Shown in pieces: positions 47,265 to 57,900 of a DNA stretch of 64,000 nt (positions are counted from its first letter, which is position 1; every line of letters begins with the position of its first letter). This stretch comes from Protonemura montana. Lineage: Eukaryota > Arthropoda > Insecta > Plecoptera > Nemouridae. Both the position numbers and the translations under genes were made by a program. The notes under the pieces were generated by a model. It saw only the letters and a program-made list of their open reading frames with translations, was not told the origin of the DNA and did no database searches. The stretch spans positions 22,969,076 through 23,033,075 of the forward strand of contig OX387604.1 in NCBI GenBank assembly GCA_947568835.1. Direction: 5' to 3'.

Positions 47265-50030
47265 CACTGGTTCGGTGGCTGGCCCAGGTGTCGGCACCCT
47301 CGGCTGGCTGATAGGCTAGGCTAGGCTATGTGTCGGCACCTTGTCACCCTGGGCTGCCTGCTAGGCTAGGCTAGGCTATGTGTCGGCACCTTGTCACCCT
47401 CGGCTGCCAGCTAGGCTAGGCTATGTGTCGGCACCTTGTCACCCTGGGCTGCCTGCTAGGCTAGGCTAGGCTATGTGTCGGCACCTTGTCACCCTCGGCT
47501 GCCTGCTAGACTAGGCTAGGCTAGGCTATGTGTCGGCACCTTGTCACCCTCGGCTGGCTGCCTGCTAGGCTAGGCTAGGCTATGTGTCGGCACCTTGTCA
47601 CCCTCGGCTGCCTGCTAGGCTAGGCTATGTGTCGGCACCTTGTCACCCACGGCTGACTGCTAGGCTAGGCTATGTGTCGGCACCTTGACACCCTCGGCTG
47701 CCTGCTAGGCTAGGCTATGTGTCAGCACCTTGTCACCCTCGGCTGGCTGCTAGGCTAGGCTATGTGTCAGCACCTTGTCACCCTCGGCTGGCTGCTAGGC
47801 TAGGCTATGTGTCGGCACCTTGTCACCCACGGCTGCCTGCTAGGCTAGGCTAGGGTATGTGTCGGCACCTTGTCACCCTCGGCTGACTGCTAGGCTAGGC
47901 TATGTGTCAGCACCTTGTCATCCTCGGCTGGCTGCTAGGCTAGGCTATGTGTCGGCACCTTGTCACCCACGGCTGCCTGCTAGGCTAGGCTAGGCTATGT
48001 GTCGGCACCTTGTCACCCTCGGCTGCCTGCTAGGCTAGGCTATGTGTCGGCACCTTGTCACCCTCGGCTGGCTGCTAGGCAAGGCTATGTGAAGGCACCT
48101 TGTCACACACGGCTGCCTGCTAGGCTAGGCTATGTGTCGGCACCTTGTCACCCTCGGCTGCCTGCTAGGCTAGGCTATGTGTCAGCACCTTGTCACCCTC
48201 GGCTGGCTGCTAGGCTAGGCTAGGCTATGTGTCAGCACCTTGTCACCCTCGGCTGGCTGCTAGGCTAGGCTATGTGTCGGCACCTTGTCACCCTCGGCTG
48301 CCTGCTAGGCTAGGCTAGGCTATGTGTCGGAACCTTGTCACCCTCTGCTGGCTGCTAGGCTAGGCTAGGCTATGTGTCGGCACCTTGTCACCCACGGCTG
48401 GCTGCTAGGCTAGGCTAGGCTATGTGTCGGCACCTTGTCACCCACGGCTGCCAGCTAGGCTAGGCTAGGCTATGTGTCAGCACCTTGTCACCCACGGCTG
48501 GCTGCTAGGCTAGGCTATGTGTCAGCACCTTGTCACCCACGGCTGCCTGCTAGGCTAGGCTATGTGTCAGCACCTTGTCACCCTCGGCTGGCTGCTAGGC
48601 TAGGCTATGTGTCAGCACCTTGTCACCCACGGCTGGCTGCTAGGCTAGGCTATGTGTCAGCACCTTGTCACCCACGGCTGCCTGCTAGGCTAGGCTATGT
48701 GTCGGCACCTTGTCATCCTCAGCTGGCTGCTAGGCTAGGCTATGTGTCAGCACCTTGTCACCCACGGCTGGCTGCTAGGCTAGGCTATGTGTCAGCACCT
48801 TGTCACCCACGGCTGGCTGCTAGGCTAGGCTATGTGTCGGCACCTTGTCACCCTCGGCTGGCTGCTAGGCTAGGCTAAGCTATGTGTCGGCACCTTGTCA
48901 CCCTCGGCTGGCTGCTAGGCTAGGCTATGTGTCGGCACCTTGTCACCCTCGGCTGCCTGCTAGGCTAGGCTATGTGTCGGCACCTTGTCACCCTCGGCTG
49001 ACTGCTAGGCTAGGCTTTGTGTCAGCACCTTGTCACCCTCGGCTGGCTGCTAGGCTAGGCTATGTGTCGGCACCTTGTCACCCTCGGCTGCCTGCTAGGC
49101 TAGGCTATGTGTCGGCACCTTGTCACCCTCGGCTGACTGCTAGGCTAGGCTATGTGTCAGCACCTGGTCACCCTCGGCTGGCTGCTAGGCTAGGCTATGT
49201 GTCGGCACCTTGTCACCCTCGGCTGCCTGCTAGGCTAGGCTATGTGTCGGCACCTCTTCACCCTCGGCTGACTGCTAGGCTAGGCTTTGTGTCAGCACCT
49301 TGTCACCCTCGGCTGGCTGCTAGGCTAGGCTATGTGTCGGCACCTTGTCACCCACGGCTGCCTGCTAGGCTAGGCTAGGCTAGGCTTTGTGTCGGCACCT
49401 TGTCACCCACGGCTGACTGCTAGGCTAGGCTATGTGTCGGCACCTTGTCACTCTCGGCTGCCTGCTAGGCTAGGCTATGTGTCGGCACCTTGTCACCCTC
49501 GGCTGACTGCTAGGCTAGGCTTTGTGTCAGCACCTTGTCACCCTCGGCTGGCTGCTAGGCTAGGCTATGTGTCGGCACCTTGTCACCCTCGGCTGGCTGC
49601 TAGGCTAGGCTAGGCTAGGCTATGTGTCGGCACCTTGTCACCCTCGGCTGGCTGCTAGGCTAGGCTATGTGTCGGCACCTTGTCACCCACGGCTGCCTGC
49701 TAGGCTAGGCTATGTGTCGGCACCTTGTCACCCTCGGCTGGATGCTAGCCTAGGCTATGTGTTGGAACCTTGTCACCCTCGGCTGACTGCTAGGCTAGGC
49801 TATGTGTCGGCACCTTGTCACCCTCGGCTAGCTGCTAGGCTAGGCTATGTGTCGGCACCTTGTCACCCTCGGCTGGCTGCTAGGCTAGGCTAGACTAGGC
49901 TATGTGTCGGCACCTTGTCACCCTCGGCTGCCTGCTAGGCTAGGCTATGTTTCAGCACCTTGTCACCCTCGGCTGGCTGCTAGGCTAGGCTATGTGTCGG
50001 CACCTTGTTACCCTCGGCTGGCTGCTAAGC
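47265..50030. repeat. 45-bp minisatellite, about 60 copies, SINE-derived
   Basis: The unit runs GGCTATGTGTCGGCACCTTG, TCACCCTCGGCTGCCTG, CTAGGCTA. Many units carry one or two extra GGCTA pentamers, so period varies between 45 and 55. Marker changes (CAGCACC for CGGCACC; CCCACGG for CCCTCGG; GACTG/GCCTG/GGCTG) form blocks such as 49000-49300, where a four-unit set is repeated. Plus-strand open frames are broken wherever a GGCTA is added. It resembles an internal SINE segment (13915-13964). Confidence 0.96.
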
Positions 50031-50044
50031 CGCTAGGTCGTTTT

Positions 50045-50420
50045 GAAATAAGCATTTCCTCAATTTTATTTCAATAGTAATAATAAGAATAATAATAATG
50101 CTTAGTAACAGTTTAGGTACATTTAAATAAAATGTTATGTTTCGTCATGTACAATTAAAAAGTAAATTACAATCTAGATCAATTTTCGATGGAATTCGTT
50201 AATATGGTAAAACTCTTTCTCCAAACAACATTTTGTTTACATGAAATTTAAAAGTGTGTACAGTTTTTATCTCCTGTAGTCTGGTAGCGCATTGTATAAA
50301 TGAACACCATTTAAATGAAGTCCAGTTTCATTAGAAGTTGTTCTCCGCTACTTGCTAGTTGGTAAGTTTTATCGTCTTCTCGAACCTTATCTTTGAAATC
50401 TTCTGTAAGATGAGAATAAA
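50045..50420 (-). mobile_element. LINE C-terminal remnant
   Basis: Minus-strand translation, allowing a frame change and stops, gives TGLHLNGVHLYNALPDYRR followed by KTVHTFKFHVNKMLF. That is the usual end block of CR1/Jockey-like ORF2 (aromatic-N-A/S-L-P, then a short K-rich helix). Broken and 5' truncated. Confidence 0.5.
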
Positions 50421-51912
50421 ATGTTGTGAATTGATAAAGGAGATATCGCTGGGGTAAGAAAATGTTTGTAAAACATGTCGTAGATTTGTATTAATAAGAC
50501 GATAAGACTAAAAGCAACATTTGGTAACTATACTTGCTAAAAGATGACAGCCAAAATGAATTTAGAAACTATTATAGCACGCTCACTAGAAGGGGGTGTT
50601 CAGGATCAGAAAAAACACAACTTTAAGGTCAAGATCAAGGTCAAGATCAAGGCCAAAAGTCTCCAAGATCAAATCTAGAAACGTATGGTTTGGAGATTTA
50701 TTTGCTTCAGGACCAACAGGCTTTATTGACCGACTCAATTACCGTGCTAGGAAATGGGTGATTTCGTTAGAAATTCTTCCGTCTCTGATCAAATAATGAT
50801 TTTGACGGTTGATTTGAGTTTAAAACTTCTTGACTTATTACTGTTCAATTGTTCATAGTAACTGATTCGTTCTCAAATTCAAGGAATGCTATGTTTTATA
50901 GAAGTGGGAAGCATGCTTCCTACTGAGCTAAATCCAGGCTTTGTTGTCGATATTCGGAAATTATTTTATACATGTTTTCTTTGGTTGATGTCTATCAAAT
51001 ACGATTTAAATAACCATCAATAAATGGAGAAATCACGTGGATACCTATTTGAACTTCCTTACTGTCATTATTTATTGACCAAAATTTCATGATCCTTTCT
51101 CGATTTGCCGCCGACTGCTTTAGGTGCATTTATTTTGAACGTTATTGTCTGGTCAAAATGTTGAATATTTTATGTGGATTCCTTTCGCACGTGCCACTTC
51201 TCAGTGGTTCCATCTTAATTCATTATTTAAATTCTCAGTATTTCAATAATGCGTTTCGGCAAAACTAGAACAGGGTAGTTTCTGTCTGATCACTCGCCGC
51301 CTCCTAGACAAAGCATCAGTCGCAACAGGTTCCTAGAACTGGCAGTAGTACATGACAAGCACCAGTCGCCACTGCTTCTTAGAAGTACCAGTATATAGTA
51401 CCAGCGTGTACCAGTTAGGTTAGGTTAGGTAGTTACTTAGATCGCGGAATACCGGCGAAAGCTTCGACCTACTAGAAGTACATGGAATCGGCTGCCCTAA
51501 CTAACAAATATGTTTAAATTCTGATTTTGAGGACGCCTGCAATACAATAATCAATCAAATATCAAGTTTATTTTATTGCATACCTGCATAATTGCAAATA
51601 TGCATCTTCCTAGCGGATTAGATGGGGATATCGAATATCGCATACCGAATGGATCCCGATAAGAAGTTGAAAGAAGCTAGAAAATAATTGAAAGTAACTG
51701 ATCTTGACAACCTTGTGTACCTCTATTGCTAAGTAGGGAACTGCATGAGACGTTGTGTATTCCCGCTAGTGAAGGCGTTTAGCGTGAATGCGAGGTATGC
51801 AATCATATCTGTGAATAATCTAGGGTTTTTGTTCAAGTTTCACGTCCAAGCTACGTAGTTATTACACTGATCTGGGCAAGCTGGTAACGACAATTGGTTG
51901 GTTTGTATTTAT
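50421..51912. other. Non-genic DNA
   Basis: Short AAGATCAAGGTC repeats at about 50625-50655, and a GGTTA run (AGTTAGGTTAGGTTAGG) at about 51414-51430. No gene was recognised; the TTAGG-like run is too short to call telomeric. Confidence 0.4.
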
Positions 51913-52000
51913 TAAATAATCGACGTCATTAGACCAGTGCAACATGGCCCGCAGTCAAAAAGATGCGTCGTTAAACACCACGAATCAATCAATCAATTAG
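51913..52000 (+). repeat. 5S-SINE 3' tail fragment
   Basis: GACGTCATTAGACCAGTGCA, GATGCGTCGTTAAACACCAC, then AATCAATCAATCAATT. Only the tail is present. Confidence 0.8.
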
Positions 52001-52145
52001 TTATCAGAATTTACTCATAGGAATTGTCGACTAAAAGAATTGGCGTCGAACATTGCTGTTGTGCTCCTTATCTAATAACAAACTACGAAAGGGTTTCGGA
52101 GAGATAACCGTGAGAAGAAAATACATATTTATAAAGATCTAGAAC

Positions 52146-52338
52146 CATTTTATTATTGTGAACACAATAACCGTCTCAAAAATTGTTGCCCAAACGGGCA
52201 TCAATTTTGATCAATTTGAATCAATTTGATCCCCGTTTGGGCATCAATTTTTGAGACAGTTATAGTGTTCAGAACAATAAAATACCCCGCGCATTGCAAG
52301 AGTTTGCAATTTAAATATGATATCATCTAAAAATTCGG
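52146..52338. mobile_element. TIR element (MITE), copy without tRNA-like insert
   Basis: The arms TATTATTGTGAACACAATAA, CCGTCTCAAAAATTG and GCCCAAACGG are mirrored by CCGTTTGGGCATCAATTTTT, GAGACAGTTATAGTGTTC and AACAATAAAAT. Right-flank similarity to the left flank of the 17788 copy (TTGCAATGCGCGGG and beyond) shows the true terminus lies outside the short arms. The centre has ATCAATTTGAATCAATTTGA. Confidence 0.75.
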
Positions 52339-53040
52339 AACCATGTCCGGAACAACTGCAATCCAAACCAAATACATAACAAAATAAACATATTCTTGAA
52401 CATAAGGTTAACATAATATTCTTGTACAGTTTAGGCAGTCGAGTGTTTGAATGAAGAGATAAGTTTTCTAGTCCACTCCTTGTTCTTTAACCAGAATCGG
52501 ACACCTTTAAGCAACTGAGAGTCTCGTAATGACGGTAATTCACGGACGACAGGTGTGATTTGACGTAGGTAAGAATCATCTTTCAAATTCGAATCTAATC
52601 GAGTCAAGAAAATTGCAAGACATATGAAATGACAGATTTTGGAGGTGATGATATGATGTCAAGCTGTCATTAAAAAAACAATTTGACTCATAAAACTGAG
52701 ATTAATTTCTCTTGCATTCCGAATTTGATACCCATGATAAACATAATATGAATGTGACAATTAGAAGATTACCTGGTTTAAGCTTTCAAAACATTTTGCA
52801 AGATGCCATGCCAGACATGCAAGCGCAGGTCTGCGAAGACTATTTTATTATATATATCTTCCCTCTTATTCTTTGATGTTAGGTCAACAGATTGAAATCA
52901 GTGAACTCATTGAATTCCATCAACTAAGTGCTGCATGGTACGATGAGGTGGGACGCTCGAACATGTCATGTAAAGAAAAGAATATGAAACAACTTGCATC
53001 CATCACACAAACATTACATTATTGCACAAACATTATTGTG
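52339..53040. other. Non-genic DNA
   Basis: AT-rich unique sequence, no exon or repeat recognised. Confidence 0.35.
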
Positions 53041-53131
53041 TTTAATGACGCATTGTTTTGACAACGGGCCCTGACGCATTCGTCTAGACGCGGCGGTGAA
53101 TGAGTGGATTGAGAAGCGCCGAGGCAGGCTA
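53041..53131 (-). repeat. 5S-SINE 3' tail fragment, in line with next copy
   Basis: On the minus strand: CACTCATTCACCGCCGCGTC, then TTGTCAAAACAATGCGTCA. It abuts the tail of the full copy at 53132-53583 in the same orientation, so two tails lie head to tail. Confidence 0.75.
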
Positions 53132-53583
53132 GATTGATTGATTGGTATTTGGTGTTTAACGAAGCACTGTTTTGACATCTGGCCATGCGGCACTGGTCTA
53201 ATTGCGTCGGTGAATGAGTGGATGATGATGAGGATGATGATGATGAACCTAACCTTGCTTAGAAGGGAGGAGGGGCAACCCGGTGCTAGCACGAAGTCTA
53301 CTCCTGTCGAAGAGCACTAAGGGGACCACCGGCTTAATATCCCTTCCGAAGGACGGTACAATTCGTTACATATGCTACATTGTGGCGTTACAGGTCGAGA
53401 GGTTGAGAAGCAAGGCGAATGAAGTTGTTTTACTAACTTTCATCCCTCCAACCTGTCTCCCGAACAGAACTGGTCATGTGTATGATGGTCGCCTATCGAA
53501 TACCTGACTCCACGCAGTTTTGCGTAGCTTCGGTGATTTCACGAGAACTGGTGTTTCCAACACGCCGAACCGCTCGGTGCCAA
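53132..53583 (-). repeat. 5S rRNA-derived SINE, near full length
   Basis: On the minus strand it begins GGCACCGAGCGGTTCGGCGT, followed by GAAATCACCGAAGCTACGCA (box A region) and a box C-like TATTCGATAGGCGACC. The whole body (GTACCGTCCTTCGGAAGGGA; TCTTCGACAGGAGTAGACTT; TAGCACCGGGTTGCCCCTCC) and tail TTAAACACCAAATACCAATC follow. Confidence 0.85.
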
Positions 53584-54084
53584 AGAAACGTTCCGAGTAT
53601 CAGTGACGGCTTTCTCCGAAATCGCCTGCGATTCAGGGAAATGGTAAAACGTAGTAAAATAAGACAAGCTTGGTCTTCAGACAGCGTCTGGAACGAGTAA
53701 TGTGGCTTGAACGAAGTGCTTCAAACAGAAACAAAATAAATAACTGAGTAAATGTTCAGCAAGAAGTCATTACTCAAATATTATTTTAGCAGTAAACACA
53801 GTAAACCACAAAATGTGTAGTAGTTTGGTCCGGCGAGTTCAATTGTGGCATAAATTTCGGATTTGGTTGGCACGCTGCTGACACCGACGAACGCCTGTTA
53901 TTTGATTATTTATATTATATTTAGCAAATGCCATTTTTCCAATGCCATTTTTAGCAAATGCCAGTTTACATTTGGTAAGGGCGAGACATTGTTCTCGGTG
54001 AAAAGACTCAACTTTTGACTCATGTACCTATCGCACAATGTTTCGCACCTATCACAACCTTAGCGTCGTGGGCAGCAATCCATG
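53584..54084. other. Non-genic DNA
   Basis: Includes an ATGCCATTTTTCCAATGCCA duplication at about 53928-53960. No gene was recognised. Confidence 0.35.
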
Positions 54085-54425
54085 GTTTCACATTTCATTT
54101 TTCATTTAATTTGATTGTTATATATCCATGAACCACAATATATATTTGCAGACGATGAATTACACAAAGAAATACATAGAAATTATACATAAATAAAATA
54201 ACACCACAAAAATACACGTGCAAGACATAATGCATTAGTATGTAACATTTGTTTAGTCGTTTGCTTCAGAAATGTGCTCCATAAAGTCGTTGGTACTCCA
54301 GAACTTAATTTCAATTAAGATACTCCTTAGTTTTGTTTTGAATTTAGAAACAGGCATCACTTTAAAATCCTCATGAAGCATGTTTTAAATATTTAATCCT
54401 GTCGCATTCCATAAATGAGGAGAAA
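54085..54425 (-). mobile_element. LINE C-terminal remnant with internal stop
   Basis: Minus-strand reading gives HLWNATGLNI, a stop, then MLHEDFKVMPVSKFKTKLRS and a charged tail. The LWN block plus F-K-x-K-L helix matches the last segment of Jockey/CR1-type ORF2. The premature stop and AT-rich 3' tail mark a dead copy. Confidence 0.6.
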
Positions 54426-54994
54426 ATGACATTCATCAACCACTTGTTGTACATTTATTTGCCTGAACTAGATGCACATACAGGAGGTAAGAGGGTTAAT
54501 GGTGGTGATATGAGCATTCCAAGCCTTGATATTCTGGGTGTATCATGGATTTTGATAGACAAATCATTTATTGCTGAACATATTCCACATCTAGTTGCCA
54601 TCACCGCCACTGCGAACATGACTAGGCGATTCGGCAGTGTTGCCAAGTCCAATCATTTTCAGTGATCTTAAAATAATCTATAAATAATATAGAATCCAAA
54701 CCAGATTTTTTAGCTAGAAGTTGGTTTCAAACATTAAATAAATTGCTTATAATTATACTGATTTTTTTTAGTTTAAATATGTTCTATTAACTAAATAAAT
54801 GGATTTTTTAGTCTTGGTATTCTTGAATTTTCACTTGTATTCATTTGGCAACACTGAGAAACCATGTCTAGTCTCTTTGAATCTGTCCATTCGGTCAGTC
54901 GATCCTTGGCGTCCAACATCGACGGGTCGTCGCTAGTGCGCTATCGTTGATTGTGGTATTGTGCAGAGACGTACTGTAAATCGTACTGTTCAAG
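54426..54994 (+). promoter_or_regulatory. UBXN7 upstream region and 5' UTR
   Basis: The GC content rises from about 54890 (GATCCTTGGCGTCCAACATC, then GACGGGTCGTCGCTAGTGCG), consistent with a TATA-less 5' UTR or promoter directly before the ATG at 54995. A 79-codon open frame at 54426-54665 lacks any recognisable content and is not called. Confidence 0.4.
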
Positions 54995-57900
54995 ATGTAC
55001 GACGATACTTTGTCCGATGTAGAAAACGCAGAAGTGGTGGCAAAAGTACGCGAGGTCACTGGTAAGGATAATTGTAACTTTTTTTCATTGTTAGTCCTGC
55101 ATCGTCCTGGATACTGGATACTATAGCATGGCATTATTAGGGAATAAAGATTAACCCTACCATTCTATGGCATTACCTAACCTATCCGAATCAAACAATC
55201 TCATCAATGATTTCGATTTTACGTGTTCGATATCTATAATAACGAGGTTAGCAATCAACTGGAATGAATGACCAACCTGACCATACGCCCGGAATTAAAA
55301 CAGTGTTCAGGCTAGTAAAAATGCAATGTGACTTCTGTCAAGATTGCAGAACCTAGGCAATAGCATTGGCCATAGCTTTAGCCTGAGAGTCTATGTATTA
55401 ATTCTAACATATATTCTAGACAACTCCATTATTAATTATTAATTATGAGCCATCCATCTGGGTTGTCCTCAAGCCTAAAATGTACCAGATCAAATCTTGG
55501 TATCGGCAGGAGCTCTTTAGCCTCTTGCACCATTCAAATAATTATTTGCTCTTAAGCTATGTGAGTCGTGTGCTGTGTAATCAATACATGGTATCATATT
55601 ATGTCTGGTTGTTTTCTACACAGCAATTATTTGTATTTATCACCAACGTTGTGACCTAATACCTAGCTGTCTATCTGCCGTAGTTTTCTGTCGTTTTCTT
55701 GGTGAATTCACGACTTTAATATTTATGAAAATCAATGACACTGTTTGATTGCCATTTTAAAAACAGTTGATCAAATACATGGAATCATTGACTAAGAACC
55801 CACACTTTTCAGTTCTATGTAAGGATTTCTCTCATTTCAACACCTTAAGTAATTTGGTTGGTATTTTGGAAAGAATAAGTTTTTATTGACTTGGCTGTTC
55901 CGGAATCGGGTTAAATGAGAGCCCTTTAAATCCTGGCAGCGTTCTAACATCAACTGCTTTTTCTTGCAGGGTTGACTGAAGTTCGAGCGATTTTGCTCCT
56001 GAAGTCGCACGGCAATGACGCTACAAGAGCGATTAATGCTTTTATCGACGAGGGTGGCGATGGATTTGGATCTGCCGAGTTGTTAGAGGACGACGCAGGG
56101 GTGCGGGCCCCTCTTCAGCCAAAGGCTGACACTTTGGTGGATTCGGCGGAAGCTCGAGCACTCAACCGCCGGGCTCTAAAACGTCCTCGTCGCACTGGAG
56201 CGCCGGCTTTTGACGGCTTTCGCAACTTTGCTGTTGAGATGGGTGAGTTCGAGCAACGTTGAGAGATGTATCAATCACTGAAAATATCAATCTAACTGAT
56301 GTCAATGTTGAACGAACCAGACCTGTGAAATAACAATGTTTAAAAAAAAATCAATTTTGAGACTATGTACATAGTCTGTTGCAGGTACTGATATATACTC
56401 ATAAATTGGTATACCGTGTTGTCCTGGCTAGAGTTTTTACACCTTAGGTCCACTCGAAAGATTGTTGCCTACCAAAGTCTCAGTCAAAATACCCAAACTA
56501 ACCAACAAGAAATGTTGAGATGAATGTCACTTCATCCTTTGGATGTAAATGAAATTAGAGGAGACCATCGGCAAGTCTAATTGATAGACAATTATGAAAA
56601 TAAGTGATGTTGTTATTTTGAGTATGATTAATAGACAATAGTGCATTAAACAGATACTGTATAAAATTGTGCATCAAGATTTCTAGACGGGTAATGTTTA
56701 TATTAATCACCGGCTTATTACATTGTTCACACTCTTTTTATTTGTGCTTTCTGAACATGTTGATTAAACTCATATGCAAGAGACTGAGCATTGCATTTGA
56801 ATTTGTTTTTCATACCAGAGTTGTTGGATTGTTAATCAGGATATCTAGTTATATGAGTGTGACAAATAATTCAATTGATAATGTCACAACCTGATGTCAA
56901 CCTAAGCTGAACTGGTAATAAGAGATGTTATATGACTAAAGATCGGTTAATGATTAGTAGATAGACATTCATTTGATAGCTTTATTGTGTCAGTTGGTGC
57001 TAAAGTATACATGGAAACGGGATTACTTATCACTGCATATCACTACTTATTACTGTGCCAAGCTTGCCGTGCTAACTTACTTCGTTTAGTGTGGCGTTGG
57101 GGCAAGGCCCAAGCCAGATCAATACCTGACTCGAGGAAATGGCACCAGGATTTTCTAATTGACACTAATGTTGACCATGAAGTTGAGGTGTAATAGCAAT
57201 TTAGTAAATAGCAATTTTCTCTAAAGTATGCCGTAATTTTGCTGAGAACTGTCAAGTTCAATGTTAGGCAAACTTTCGGAAGACTTAATTTTGAAAGAAG
57301 ATTTGCTTGCTCCTAGCATTTATTGATACTGATTACTTACTTAGCAACACCCTTGCTTACTTTCTTGGTTCTTGAATCAATCGTAGGTCCTTGCAGGTCC
57401 TTGCGTAGGTCCTCAACAATGGGCCAGCATTAATTGATACTTGTTTTTCAACAGATCAACAGGAGCAGATCCTGGCTAATCGCTCCCTTGCGATCAATCC
57501 ATTTGCCGCGGGATTTTCTGGCTTATCAAAGCGGATGGAAGATATATTCAGACCGCCTATGGACATTATCTTCCACGGGCCGTTTGCTACTGTAAGTAAA
57601 CTAGTTTATGCATGGCTTTGTGCTTGGATACATTATTTTACTAGTTTTTGGGGAGTGTTCCTAAAATAGGATCCAGATAGTGAAACTTTTGGTATACGTT
57701 GAGAGTGTCTGAGCATGTAGTATTAGTGGCAGCATGATCATGCAAATTCTGTTTCAGGTCTCCTGTTCCTATGGAGTAATTAATTACATATTGATTCAAT
57801 GCTGCTTGAAACCAGACTGACTTGTAAAAAAATATGCTAGGACCTAAAATAAGTCTAGGGAGAATTAAAACTTTTTTTCAATGATCTTGCGGGCCGAACT

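Noticed and set aside
47999-49893. Series of SAPCHPRL-repeat frames
   Set aside because: 45-bp minisatellite. Frames break at each GGCTA insertion, which selection for a protein would not tolerate.
51414-51430. Telomeric TTAGG repeat
   Set aside because: Only about three units, and similar GGTTA words occur as part of SINE-like sequence elsewhere.
54426-54665. 79-codon plus-strand frame before UBXN7
   Set aside because: Directly abuts a LINE remnant, with no recognisable motif and no splice link to UBXN7.
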